Part shown: piece by piece, positions 1 through 8,227 of the stretch
How the letters are laid out: each line of letters opens with the position of its first letter
Position numbering within the stretch: the first letter of the stretch is position 1
Origin: Leptolyngbya sp. BC1307
Lineage (GTDB): Bacteria; Cyanobacteriota; Cyanobacteriia; Phormidesmidales; Phormidesmidaceae
Length of the DNA stretch: 64,000 bases
Reading direction: 5' to 3'
NCBI RefSeq assembly: GCF_002286735.1
Contig: NZ_NRTA01000001.1
Location: forward strand, 186,001-250,000
Made by a program: the position numbers and the translations under genes
Notes under the pieces: generated by a model
Database searches by the model: none
What the model saw: only the letters and a program-made list of their open reading frames with translations
What the model was told of the DNA's origin: nothing

Positions 1-642
1 TATGGCCGCTTCTATGGCGGGGCCAGGCTGAGGAAAAGCGGCACTGTAGAGATCGATAATTTGCAGCAGATCGTCGAAATATGTCTGCACTGCGCTGATA
101 TTGCCGACCACACAGCCAACCGGATTGTTGATTTCGTGGGCAACGCCTGCCACAATCTCTCCTAACGCCGAAAGCTTCTCCCGCTGTACCAACTGTACCT
201 GGGCCTGTTGTAGGGCCTGGGAGCGTTCGGCAACCTGCTGTTCGAGCGCTTCGGTAAGTTGCTTTAGCCGCCAGTGCACCCTCACTCGCGCGAGTACCTC
301 CTCATATTCAAATGGCTTAGTGATGTAATCAACCGCGCCGAGAGAAAGTCCTTTCACTTTATTGCCAGCGTCAGAAAGGGCCGTCATAAAAATGACCGGA
401 ATCCCTTCTGTCTCGGGGTTTGCCTGCAGGCGACGACAGGTTTCAAATCCGTCTATCTTGGGCATTTGCACGTCGAGCAAAATCAGCTCGGGGCGGGCGC
501 GCGCTACCTGAGATAGGGCATCTTCGCCATCGACCGCCATCCGAATCTTATAGCCCGCTGTCTTTAAGGTTTGAGAGAGTACCGATAGGTTGTTGGGGTT
601 ATCGTCTACCAGCAGTATGAAAGGTTGTAATGTACAGTACAT
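1..642 (-). CDS. Response regulator-histidine kinase hybrid, N-terminal part (cut by window edge)
   Basis: This open frame starts at the ATG complementary to 640-642 and runs leftwards off the window, giving 214 visible residues. Residues 8-125 form a receiver domain with the acidic pair D13/D14, phosphoacceptor D57 in LLDVQMPKIDG, T87 and K109 (ITKPFEY). A coiled-coil linker (about 126-155) leads to a HisKA H-box with phosphorylatable H169 in GVAHEINNPVG. The order REC then HisKA is the common cyanobacterial 'hybrid' in which a phosphorelay input controls a soluble kinase; there is no membrane segment in the visible part. The ATPase domain must lie outside the window. The gene follows the MASE1 kinase on the same strand after a 16-bp gap, so the two are probably one transcript and may form a relay. 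The frame is open throughout. Confidence 0.9.
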   Translation of the reverse strand, partial: MYCTLQPFILLVDDNPNNLSVLSQTLKTAGYKIRMAVDGEDALSQVARARPELILLDVQMPKIDGFETCRRLQANPETEGIPVIFMTALSDAGNKVKGLSLGAVDYITKPFEYEEVLARVRVHWRLKQLTEALEQQVAERSQALQQAQVQLVQREKLSALGEIVAGVAHEINNPVGCVVGNISAVQTYFDDLLQIIDLYSAAFPQPGPAIEAAI

Positions 643-658
643 GGCGCTTCTTTTAAGA

Positions 659-3019
659 CTAGTTAGCAAATTGCTGAATAAAGGCGCGGAGCTTCACGAC
701 TTCGCAAGCCTCGGCAAGCCTTATGACTACTTGAGCAAAGCCTGCGGTGTTGCCTACTTGTAACTTTTGCGCAATGGCAACCATGTCATCTAGCTCACCG
801 TCTTGGGCGAGTGCAGATAGCTGCTGCAAAATTTCCGGGTCAGGCGGTTCAACGGTAACGGGACCCTCATTGGAGGCAGAGGGCTGATAGATCCACTCAA
901 GCGCTAGATGCTTTTGCATAATCTCTAAAAGCACATCAGCATGAACGGGCTTAGCTAAAAAGTCGTTGCCGCCCGCTTCGATACTCTTATGACGGTCAAT
1001 TTCAAAAACGCTGGCAGAAGAGACCACTACGCTACAGTGAGCGGTGCTAGGCTGCGATCGCAGCTTTTGCATAAATTCAAAGCCATCCATCACCGGCATC
1101 ATCAGGTCAGTAATAATCAGATCGGGATGGGTACTCACAGCTAGCTCAAAGCCTTCCGCGCCATTGCTAGCTTCAGCGATGGTAAAACCGATAGGCTCCA
1201 GCAAATTTTTCAGCACCGAGCGATTTTCCCAGCGATCGTCGATGACCAGTACTTGCTTACGCTCACCCTCGTAGCCAGTGATAGTCCCTTGACCCGTCGC
1301 TCTGGCCGTCTCGGCCCAGTTTTCGGCAGCAGGTAGCTCCACTTCAAAAGAAAACCGGCTGCCCTGCCCGGCGACGCTTTCGACTGCGACTTCACTCGCC
1401 ATCAGCGCCACGATTTTGTGAGTAATGGCCAGCCCTAAGCCAGTGCCCTCAGACTGCTTTTTGGTATCGCCGACCTGCTCAAAGGGCAAAAAGATTTTTT
1501 CAACCTGTTCGGGTGTCATGCCCACGCCGGTATCGATAATCTCAAAGCGTACTTTGTCGTCGACAGGTTCTATTTTGAGCGTGACGCCGCCACGCTCAGT
1601 AAACTTAATCGCATTGCCTAGCAAATTGATCAGCACCTGGCGTAGCCGCTTCTCATCGGCATAAACGCCCTCTGGGAGCGCAGTATCGGCCTGAAACTCA
1701 AAGGCAATCCCCTTCTGTTCGGCGCGAATACGGTTGATTTCAACGACGCTCTGTAAAAAGGAGGGCAGATGAAAGGGGGCTGGCTGCAGCTCTAGCTTAC
1801 GGGCTTCGATTTTTGAGAGATCGAGCACATCGTTGATCAAGGTCAGCAAGTGTGAGCCGCATTGCTGAATCACGTCTACACCCGTTCGGCCTGTGCTGGT
1901 AAGCGGTTCATTGCGCTGCAAAATCTGGGCATAGCCCAAAATGCCGTTGAGCGGCGTGCGCAATTCGTGGCTCATATTCGCCAAAAATTCGCTCTTGGCC
2001 TGGTTAGCGGTATCGGCTAGCTCTTTGGCCTGGTTGAGTTGGGCAGTGCGTTCGGTAACGCGATGCTCCAGGTCTTCATTAGCGCTTTTAAGTCGGCGTT
2101 CGGCTCGGCGGTTTTCGTTTAAGACGGCGAGCAGAAAATAGGTGGTGAGCGCAATCACACAGACAAAAGACTGCAGCAGCAGCAGCGATTCTGGGATGGT
2201 GGGTTTGACAAATGAGCCAAAGCCGAGCGCGGTGCTAACGACGGCGATCGCCGAAATCGTCACCACCAAAAAGGTAGCCTCCAGGGCGCTAAAGCGAAAA
2301 GCCACCCACAGCAGCAGCGGGAGCATCATGTACTCCACCGGGTTGCCCAAGAAGGCATATTTACTGATGATGACCAGGCACACAATCAGGCTGACAAATT
2401 CAATCGCGCTGCGGATCTTAAACCTGATCTGTGACCAGGGATAGTTGGCCCAAGCTAGAACAGCGGGCGTCACAATCAGCCTGCCGGTAATCACGCTAAT
2501 AGACCAGGTTTGCCAGATCGGTACGTAATATTCCCAGGGTGCTTGACCGGTTGCGCAGAGCACGACAACTGCCAAACTGGTCGTCACTAAAGGGCTGGGG
2601 ACGATCAGCATGAGAAACTTGAAAACGTACAGCGATCGCCCAAACAAATCGCGCTTACCGATAAATCGACTGATCAGCCAGGCAGTCACCAGTGGCTCGA
2701 CGGTACTAATTGCAGAAATGCCAATGATTGTAGCCGGTGCGTTTGGGTAGAACAGCAGTGCATTAGCAAATAGTTCGCTCAGTAGAATAGGGAGCCACAG
2801 ACGCGGGCCAAACAGCATGATTGCCCCCAGGTAGAAGCCTGAGGAAGGCCAGATGGCAGATGCCCCGCTTTCAAAGGAAACAGACTGAGCCAGCGTCGCT
2901 AACCCGTAGTGAATTGTCCCAATGACCAGCGTCATGATCGCGATGCTGCGAGCGCGGACAATCAGCGGCTGAGACTTAGACGGCGAGCTAAAGAAAGACG
3001 ATGTAGAAAGAGTTTGCAT
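659..3019 (-). CDS. MASE1-domain hybrid sensor histidine kinase
   Basis: The 786-residue protein begins with a MASE1-type integral membrane sensor (about residues 25-300, some eight hydrophobic segments, with the typical [16 protein letters not shown] stretch). A coiled coil follows (302-340), then a HisKA domain with H351 in [12 protein letters not shown]. The HATPase_c domain shows an N-box ([12 protein letters not shown], about 463-474), G1 (IIDTGVGM) and G2 (GTGLGLAI). A C-terminal receiver (about 588-705) has the acidic DD pair in VIDD, phosphoacceptor D638 in [12 protein letters not shown] and the conserved lysine in LAKPVH. The last 80 residues are helical and could be a degenerate Hpt-like module, but I see no clear Hpt histidine motif. 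MASE1 ligands are generally unknown. The gene is upstream of, and co-directional with, the REC-HisKA gene at 1-642. Confidence 0.92.
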   Translation of the reverse strand: MQTLSTSSFFSSPSKSQPLIVRARSIAIMTLVIGTIHYGLATLAQSVSFESGASAIWPSSGFYLGAIMLFGPRLWLPILLSELFANALLFYPNAPATIIGISAISTVEPLVTAWLISRFIGKRDLFGRSLYVFKFLMLIVPSPLVTTSLAVVVLCATGQAPWEYYVPIWQTWSISVITGRLIVTPAVLAWANYPWSQIRFKIRSAIEFVSLIVCLVIISKYAFLGNPVEYMMLPLLLWVAFRFSALEATFLVVTISAIAVVSTALGFGSFVKPTIPESLLLLQSFVCVIALTTYFLLAVLNENRRAERRLKSANEDLEHRVTERTAQLNQAKELADTANQAKSEFLANMSHELRTPLNGILGYAQILQRNEPLTSTGRTGVDVIQQCGSHLLTLINDVLDLSKIEARKLELQPAPFHLPSFLQSVVEINRIRAEQKGIAFEFQADTALPEGVYADEKRLRQVLINLLGNAIKFTERGGVTLKIEPVDDKVRFEIIDTGVGMTPEQVEKIFLPFEQVGDTKKQSEGTGLGLAITHKIVALMASEVAVESVAGQGSRFSFEVELPAAENWAETARATGQGTITGYEGERKQVLVIDDRWENRSVLKNLLEPIGFTIAEASNGAEGFELAVSTHPDLIITDLMMPVMDGFEFMQKLRSQPSTAHCSVVVSSASVFEIDRHKSIEAGGNDFLAKPVHADVLLEIMQKHLALEWIYQPSASNEGPVTVEPPDPEILQQLSALAQDGELDDMVAIAQKLQVGNTAGFAQVVIRLAEACEVVKLRAFIQQFAN

Positions 3020-3118
3020 AGCGCCTGCTTAACGTTATTCACTAGGCTTCCCCAGTAAAAAACAATCAAACTCAGCTGACGGCAGTTCCGTAAGCCCCCC
3101 GATGAAACACTCGGGATT

Positions 3119-3245
3119 TATAGCGTTACCCGGATGCATACTCGGAGAGAAGGCTGCGCCTACGGGTAACGCGAGTCACTTGGCCTGTGGTTATGCAAAG
3201 GTTTTGCCTGCGTTGCTGTATTCAAGCCAAGTGACCAACGCTATA
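3119..3245. repeat. Nested inverted-repeat element in intergenic DNA (MITE-like)
   Basis: A perfect 9-bp inverted repeat, tatagcgtt at 3119-3127 and aacgctata at 3237-3245, bounds about 127 bp. Inside it are two further inverted pairs: tagcgttacccg (3121-3132) against cgggtaacgcga (3163-3174, 11 of 12), and gtcacttggc (3175-3184) against gccaagtgac (3226-3235, perfect). The segment can therefore fold either as one long stem or as two successive hairpins, as non-autonomous miniature elements and cyanobacterial intergenic repeats often do. It lies next to a transposase remnant. Copy number elsewhere in the genome cannot be judged from this window, so mobility is an inference. Confidence 0.45.
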
Positions 3246-3264
3246 CATCTGCCTCCCGCTCTGT

Positions 3265-3294
3265 GTTGGAGCATACAAAGTTGGAGCATACAAA
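3265..3294. repeat. 15-bp tandem duplication
   Basis: The unit gttggagcatacaaa occurs twice back to back with no mismatch (3265-3279 and 3280-3294). It lies in non-coding DNA between the sensor kinase and the transposase scar. This is the kind of duplication left by replication slippage or by imprecise repair after element loss. Confidence 0.85.
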
Positions 3295-3333
3295 CTGCCG
3301 GAAGCTATAGCTATTAGCGGTACCGTTGGGCCT

Positions 3334-3663
3334 CTATGAACGAGTCAAAACTCTCTCCCTTTCATACATCTCAACAGGAACCGGGACATATGTCCGAATC
3401 GAAACGGTCATAAATACAATCAGCCCAATAATCGGGCTAATCAGCGTGGGAAACCCGTCAAAGGTGTCCGCGAACAACCCATTAGGGATATAAAGCAGGG
3501 TGTTTTCGACGCCGAACATGACGGGCATTAGCGCAAACGGTAGTCCTATTTTATACACAGAAACATCTTTGTCAGGAAATTCGTATAGGCCGCGAGCGCC
3601 CGTATACCTCCAAGTACAACCCCATCGAACATCGATTGTTTCCGCATCTAACGCGGGCGACAC
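3334..3663 (-). CDS. Hypothetical small membrane protein (doubtful)
   Basis: A 109-residue open frame with two hydrophobic stretches (about residues 40-62, FALMPVMFGVENTLLYIP, and 70-90, LISPIIGLIVFMTVSI) and a short charged tail (EMYERERVLTRS). I do not recognise a family. Its first residues overlap, on the opposite strand, the beginning of the transposase-remnant frame. No strong ribosome-binding site precedes the start, and the zone is full of rearrangement scars. It may be a fragment of a membrane gene rather than an intact one. Confidence 0.3.
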   Translation of the reverse strand: MSPALDAETIDVRWGCTWRYTGARGLYEFPDKDVSVYKIGLPFALMPVMFGVENTLLYIPNGLFADTFDGFPTLISPIIGLIVFMTVSIRTYVPVPVEMYERERVLTRS

Positions 3664-3668
3664 AGGGT

Positions 3669-3890
3669 GTCATTTTCGATACCGTTGATACCGTCAAAGA
3701 CTTGATGGCAACGGCTACCACAGCAACCGGATTGAGTGTCTTTACAACCGTCCTCGACCGAGTCTATGAGACCGGCAAGAAAGCCACCGATGAACTCAAA
3801 GCCAACATTCAAGTTGTTTTCGATGACGTCTTACCCCAATGGAATTACACCGCCTTGGCTAGTTCCTCTCAAATTGGACCAACTATTTAA
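3669..3890 (+). pseudogene. ISAzo13-type transposase, C-terminal remnant
   Basis: The frame from about 3669 to the TAA at 3888-3890 encodes a C-terminal block that I recognise from ISAzo13-like DDE transposases. It has VKDLMATATTATGLSV, then a leucine/aspartate/tyrosine/threonine-glycine segment (VLDRVYETGKK), and finally the tryptophan motif PQWNYTA, which corresponds to the terminal WNYT signature of that family. Only about 70 residues remain, the upstream catalytic DDE region is absent and there is no credible start. It is therefore a dead insertion-sequence relic. It marks past transposition at the boundary of the nitrogen island. The family assignment is from memory of the motif order, not from a search. 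Confidence 0.6.
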
Positions 3891-3900
3891 TCCTCGATCC

Positions 3901-5412
3901 TTAAGGTAGGCAGTGCATGTAGTTTTCGGCATCCCAGTTGCTGGTCGTTGCCAAAAATCTGATCCATTCGTCGCGCTTGTATTCGTCGAACAGCCGGTAC
4001 ATTTCTCCGGGCATCGCTGATTGAATCACGTCGTCATCAGCCAGCCGATCCAGCGCTTCTCCTAAAGACATCGGTAGCTTTTTCACTTCCTTGCCTTTTT
4101 CCATCGCTTCATAGATGTTGCGCTGCTCCGGCTCACCCGGATCGAGATCGCGGCTGAGTCCGTCGTCAAAAGCTTTAAGCATCGCTGCCGCCATCAGGTA
4201 AGGATTCACCATCGAATCGACGGCGCGATATTCAAATCGACCGGGCGCAGAGACTCTTAGTCCGCAGGTACGGTTTTGATAGCCCCAGTCGGAGTAAACC
4301 GGTGCCCAAAAGCCAGCATCCCACAGGCGGCGATATGAATTCACAGTGGAACAGCCTACAGCCGTCAGCGCGCCCAAGTGTTCGATCACGCCGCCAATGC
4401 AGTTCAGTCCCACCGGCCCGGGTATTCTCGGAGAGTCTCCTTTTACCGGCATAAAGGTATTTTCGCCGCCTTTATGATAGGTATAGTTACCTTCTAGACC
4501 GGGCAGGCTTTCCATGCCAAAAGATTTGACGGTGGTATCGCCGCCTTTCCACAAGGAGAGATTGTAGTGACAGCCTGAGGCCGACACGCCGAGGAAGGGT
4601 TTGGACATGAAGCAGGCGATCAGGTTGAACTCGCGGGCGACCTGGGCGCAGATTTGCCGGTAGGTGGTGAGGCGATCGCACGTCCGCAACGCATCGTCAT
4701 ACATAAAGTTCAGCTCTAGCTGACCGGGCGCGTCCTCATGGTCGCCCTGAATCATATCGAGCCCCATCGCCCGGCTGTATTCGATCACCCGCAAAAAGAC
4801 AGGCCGCAACTCTTCAAACTGATCGATGTGATAGCAGTTGGGCTTAGTAACGCCGCCATCGGGCTTACCATCTGGCCCTTTTTTCAGCCACATCATTTCT
4901 GGTTCGCAGCCGTGACGAAGCTGAAGCCCATGCTTTTGCTGAAACTCCGCGTGAAGGCGCATGAGATTGCCGCGACAGTCTGAGGTGAGAAAAGCCCCCG
5001 GATTCTCTTCTTCTTCGCGGTTGCGAAAACACACACAGTAAACCCTGGCCACCCGCTTATCCCAGGGCAATTGACAGAAGGTATCCGGGTCGGGAATCGC
5101 CACCAGCTCAGCCGACTCCGGCCCATAGCCCAAATACTGCTGCTGACGGTTGATCGCCAGGTTTACCGTTGCTCCATACACAAGCTGAATGCCGCCCTCG
5201 GCCATGGTTTCCCAATGGTCAGCGGGCACCCCTTTACCCGTGATTTTGCCGGTAATAGAGATAAACTGATAGTAAATATATTGAACGCCCAGCTCGTCGA
5301 TCTTGGCACGTACCTGCCTGACTAGCTCATCTCGCCCTGGCGCACGAACATAAGCCTCCAGATCTGTCGAGACGTTCGTTGAGGCGTCAGCTCGCGTGAG
5401 AACTCCAGTCAC
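3901..5412 (-). CDS. Glutamine-synthetase-family amide ligase
   Basis: A 503-residue enzyme of the glutamine synthetase fold, which condenses glutamate with ammonia or an amine using ATP. The N-terminal beta-grasp part includes YYQFISITGKITGKGVP. The catalytic part shows HGCEPEMMWL and GDHEDAPGQLELNF (metal-binding acidic residues), KPFLGVSASGCHYNLSLW, NSYRRL (ATP/ammonia region) and RFEYRAVDSMVNPYL. In classical GlnA the metal motif is close to GSGMHxHxS; here the second histidine position is Asn (CHYNLS). The N-terminal half also lacks the GlnA FDGSS segment. The length and divergence fit the group that contains gamma-glutamyl-amide/polyamine ligases better than housekeeping GlnA. Translation starts at GTG with a GGAG-type site about 8 bases upstream. 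A consensus NtcA box lies 63 bp upstream of the start, and amine-oxidation genes are adjacent. The exact acceptor substrate is unknown. Confidence 0.85.
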   Translation of the reverse strand: MTGVLTRADASTNVSTDLEAYVRAPGRDELVRQVRAKIDELGVQYIYYQFISITGKITGKGVPADHWETMAEGGIQLVYGATVNLAINRQQQYLGYGPESAELVAIPDPDTFCQLPWDKRVARVYCVCFRNREEEENPGAFLTSDCRGNLMRLHAEFQQKHGLQLRHGCEPEMMWLKKGPDGKPDGGVTKPNCYHIDQFEELRPVFLRVIEYSRAMGLDMIQGDHEDAPGQLELNFMYDDALRTCDRLTTYRQICAQVAREFNLIACFMSKPFLGVSASGCHYNLSLWKGGDTTVKSFGMESLPGLEGNYTYHKGGENTFMPVKGDSPRIPGPVGLNCIGGVIEHLGALTAVGCSTVNSYRRLWDAGFWAPVYSDWGYQNRTCGLRVSAPGRFEYRAVDSMVNPYLMAAAMLKAFDDGLSRDLDPGEPEQRNIYEAMEKGKEVKKLPMSLGEALDRLADDDVIQSAMPGEMYRLFDEYKRDEWIRFLATTSNWDAENYMHCLP

Positions 5413-5447
5413 AGTTGGATCTCCGAATTGTTGAACAGTTCTCTCTC

Positions 5448-5489
5448 AGTAAAGCCAACCCGTTATAACAAGTTTGTATCCAAAGTTAC
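5448..5489 (-). promoter_or_regulatory. NtcA-type promoter for the GS-like gene
   Basis: GTATCCAAAGTTAC at 5476-5489 is a perfect GTA-N8-TAC NtcA box. Reading the minus strand, 22 bases separate it from a -10-like TTTACT at 5453-5448 (4 of 6 to TATAAT). This reproduces the class II NtcA-activated architecture, in which NtcA replaces the -35 element. Predicted transcription would begin near 5440, leaving a leader of about 28 bases before the GTG at 5412. The box lies between the stop of the binding-protein gene and the start of the ligase gene, so it can serve the ligase alone. Confidence 0.72.
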
Positions 5490-5497
5490 GAGAATGG

Positions 5498-6241
5498 TTA
5501 CGAGAATGGAAATGGTTTCCACGGAATCCACTTTGCCCAAAGCTGAGCGACAGACCCGTCAGCGATCAGCGTAGAAAGCGCGGTATCTAAGGCTGCTAAT
5601 AGAGCCTGACGGTCTTTGGAGAGCCCCACCGCAAAGGGGACTTGAGTTGGCAGACTAAAGGCCAACCGCAAACTAGGATCTTCTGCTGCCGCCACTAGCA
5701 GCACTAATTCATCGTCTATTAGGGCGTCGATTTCTTCGGCCCTGAGCGCCATCAGCATTTCGGGCAGCACTTTATCGCTGCCCGGGTAAGGCACTGCTTC
5801 AGCGCCAGAAAAGCTTTCGACCAAGGCAATATTAGTGCTGTCGGCTAACCCGCCCACCCGTTTTCCAGCCAGATCCGCAGGTGAAGCAATGGGGCTGATA
5901 TTTTTGACCAAAACGGCCTCATCGAAAAGTCCATAGGGCCTGGTGAAGGTCACCCGCTGCTGGCGCTCGGGGGTGATGGCCTGGTTAAACCAGACCGCGT
6001 CGTACTGGCCGGTCTCTAAGCAAGTGTAAAAATCGGCCATCGGCAAATTGTGCCAAACCGGAGTGAGACCGAGATGCTGGCAGATCAGACAGGCTAGCTC
6101 AGGCTCATAGCCGGTGCGGTATCCGTCGTTAGTGACGTAGCTCATGGGGCGGGCATCAAAGTCGCTTGCCACAATGTTGAGATGCCCTGACTGAACGGTT
6201 AATAATTCTTCAGATTGCACTAAGGGTAACGAAGAACACAT
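5498..6241 (-). CDS. Periplasmic-binding-protein-like (SBP_bac_3) protein without signal peptide
   Basis: The 247 residues have the family-3 amino-acid-binding fold order: LNIVASDFDARPMSY at the start, GYEPELACLICQHLGL, the hinge-region ITPERQQRVTFTRPY, then VGGLADSTNIALVE and a terminal SVAQLWAKWIPW. Family members normally carry a secretion signal or lipobox, but here the first ATG is preceded in frame by a stop seven codons upstream and the first 20 residues are not a signal peptide. The protein is therefore either cytoplasmic or has lost its export signal. No permease or ATPase of an amino-acid importer is adjacent. It is transcribed towards the GS-like gene and divergently from the PhyH/ACAD genes. 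The ligand is unknown; an amine or amino acid is an inference from context. Confidence 0.75.
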   Translation of the reverse strand: MCSSLPLVQSEELLTVQSGHLNIVASDFDARPMSYVTNDGYRTGYEPELACLICQHLGLTPVWHNLPMADFYTCLETGQYDAVWFNQAITPERQQRVTFTRPYGLFDEAVLVKNISPIASPADLAGKRVGGLADSTNIALVESFSGAEAVPYPGSDKVLPEMLMALRAEEIDALIDDELVLLVAAAEDPSLRLAFSLPTQVPFAVGLSKDRQALLAALDTALSTLIADGSVAQLWAKWIPWKPFPFS

Positions 6242-6343
6242 TTTCTTATGGATAGAAACTTATTATGACAAGTAGAAGCGGTCAGCTCTGTTTTGTCAAC
6301 TGAATGGCTCGCTCAGTAGGGCTCAAAAGAGGGATTGCATATC

Positions 6344-6667
6344 ATGAACTATCAGCCAATTTGCCTTTCTCAAACGCAAATTCGGCAGTTTCAGACAGAC
6401 GGGTTCTTAATCGTAGAAAACTTTGTCCCAGCCGATTTTGCTCAGCGGCTAGCAAGTCGGATGGAGCCGCTGTTTCGAGGAGAGACGGCGCGGTTTCACC
6501 CGACCAATCAGGCGGGCTACATCTACGGGCGCTACAAGCGTCTGGGCAGCACCGAAATGGATGAGAGCTTCTTCCCAATTCTCTGGCAGAAAGCGGGGGG
6601 TCGCAGTCCTCATTTAGCTGACTACTGCGCTGATCCCTTGGCTAGCTCAGCGGCTGTTCTTGCCTGA
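6344..6667 (+). pseudogene. Truncated phytanoyl-CoA-dioxygenase-like (PhyH) gene
   Basis: An ATG at 6344 preceded by a purine-rich agaggg stretch opens a frame of 107 residues (a TTG at 6335 would add three). Residues 7-45 (LSQTQIRQFQTDGFLIVENF, then VPADFAQRLASRMEPLF) match the start of PhyH-type Fe(II)/2-oxoglutarate oxygenases. The full family is about 270-300 residues and contains an HxD...H iron site; none of it is present here. After about residue 85 the sequence loses resemblance and stops at 6665-6667. The gene was probably cut by a deletion that joined its front to the region before the dehydrogenase. An expressed short peptide is not excluded. Confidence 0.55.
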
Positions 6668-6715
6668 GCTTTCGACCAGCCACAATCTTCCTAATTTAGC
6701 CACTTATCTCCCTCA

Positions 6716-8158
6716 ATGATGACAACGACAACTGACAGAATTAGCAGTGAATCTTTTGGTGGCTTAAGCGAAGACTTTGACCCGCAGTGGCTGCTGACGC
6801 CCTCGCAGAGAGAGCTTCAGGCCAGGTTAATTGACCTGTGTGCCAGAGTGCTGAGACCGAATGCGATCGCCTCCGACCGCAATCTCATTTACCCGCAAGA
6901 GAACTTTAAAGCCCTCGCCTCTATTGGCTTACTCGGCTTGCTCGTTCCCACAGAGTGGGGCGGCTTGGGCGAAAACCACGTCTGCGCCGCTATGGTCGTG
7001 GAAACGATCGCCCGCTATGGCTGTCCGAGCACGGCGATGTGCTACACCATGCACTTAGGGGCAGTCGCGGCGGCTCTGTTTCGGGCCCATGACAATGCAG
7101 AACTGCAAACGCTGTTACAGCGGCTGGATAAAGACGTTGCGATTGGTACCCTGTCTTACTCTGACCCGGAAACCGGCTCTCACTTCTGGTATCCGGTCTC
7201 CTCTCGGGCTGAAGAGACTGCCGAAGGCTGGCAGGTGTTTAAGCGGGCCTCTTGGACAACCTCAGCGGGCTTTGCGGACTGGTACATTGTGCAAACAACC
7301 AGCCCTGACTTCGACGGAGACTATTCCGATCTCTCCTGTTTTTTAATCTACAAAAGCGAAGTTCAGGCGGAGCCACATAAGTGGGACGCGCTGGGTCTGC
7401 GAGGCAATCAGTCAGGGACGCTGCTGGTCGATGGTGTCGTGATTCCGGCGCAGCGCATGGTTGGCCCCTCGGGCGACGGGACAGCTTCTAACGACGAGAT
7501 TGTCGATCCGTTCTTTTTGTTATGTTCTTCAGCCTGTTGGAACGGCATTGCGATGGGCGCTGTGGACATTGCCAAAAAGCACGTCACCCGTAAAAAGCAT
7601 GTAGATGTCGGCATGCGAGTCGCCGACTACCCCACCATTCAAGACTACTTCGGCGAAGCAATTATCGACACCAGCGCCTGCCGAATGTATACCTTTTCGA
7701 TGGGGCAGCTGATGGATCAGCTAACAAATGGCTGCGACTGGTCTATTCATGCTGACACTGCAGCGCTACCGCGCTCGGCAAACTTGCACTGGTACTGGCA
7801 AATTAAGTTTTCAGCGGCAAAAAACGTGGCTCACGTATGCGACAAAATGCTGCACGCCTGCGGTGGCTCCGGCTTTAAAAAAGATATGGAAATAGAGCGC
7901 TACCTGCGAGATGGGAAGGCGGGCTGGGTGATGGGGCCGACCAACGAGATTCTGCGGCAGTTTGTCGGCAAATCGGCGCTGCTCGGGTTTGAGAGCCTTG
8001 ACTATTGGAATCAGTCTGTCAATGAGCGGGTGCTGCACAATGAGCTGAAGAAAATGAGCGCTGAAGACAAGCGTAGGCTAGCTCAAACTCTTTTAGAAGA
8101 GATGGAAGAAGCTGAAGCCCCTGCGAAGCGACCCGCCATGGCTGGAACGACTGCTTAG
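6716..8158 (+). CDS. Acyl-CoA-dehydrogenase-fold flavoprotein
   Basis: The 480 residues follow the ACAD order. The helical N-terminal domain contains LASIGLLGLLVPTEWGGLG. The middle beta domain contains SYSDPETGSHFWYP and WTTSAGFADWYIVQTTSP. A C-terminal helical domain carries MLHACGGSGFKKDMEIERYLRDG and the FAD/substrate segment GWVMGPTNEILRQFVG. It probably oxidises a thioester, or, as in nitroalkane oxidase and DszC-like relatives, a small nitrogen- or sulfur-bearing substrate with FAD. The usual catalytic Glu position is not obvious by eye. Tandem ATGs at 6716 and 6719 are both possible starts. It lies 69 bp upstream of, and co-directional with, the copper amine oxidase, suggesting one transcript and one pathway. 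Confidence 0.82.
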   Translation: MMTTTTDRISSESFGGLSEDFDPQWLLTPSQRELQARLIDLCARVLRPNAIASDRNLIYPQENFKALASIGLLGLLVPTEWGGLGENHVCAAMVVETIARYGCPSTAMCYTMHLGAVAAALFRAHDNAELQTLLQRLDKDVAIGTLSYSDPETGSHFWYPVSSRAEETAEGWQVFKRASWTTSAGFADWYIVQTTSPDFDGDYSDLSCFLIYKSEVQAEPHKWDALGLRGNQSGTLLVDGVVIPAQRMVGPSGDGTASNDEIVDPFFLLCSSACWNGIAMGAVDIAKKHVTRKKHVDVGMRVADYPTIQDYFGEAIIDTSACRMYTFSMGQLMDQLTNGCDWSIHADTAALPRSANLHWYWQIKFSAAKNVAHVCDKMLHACGGSGFKKDMEIERYLRDGKAGWVMGPTNEILRQFVGKSALLGFESLDYWNQSVNERVLHNELKKMSAEDKRRLAQTLLEEMEEAEAPAKRPAMAGTTA

Positions 8159-8227
8159 GAAGACAGACTCAGGAAAACTAGACGATTTCTCTCGCAAGAG
8201 AGGTAAAAGATATCAGGAGAATGATTC

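Noticed and set aside
3102-3317. 71-codon plus-strand frame
   Set aside because: It runs through the inverted repeat and the 15-bp tandem duplication, and has no ribosome-binding site or protein-like pattern.
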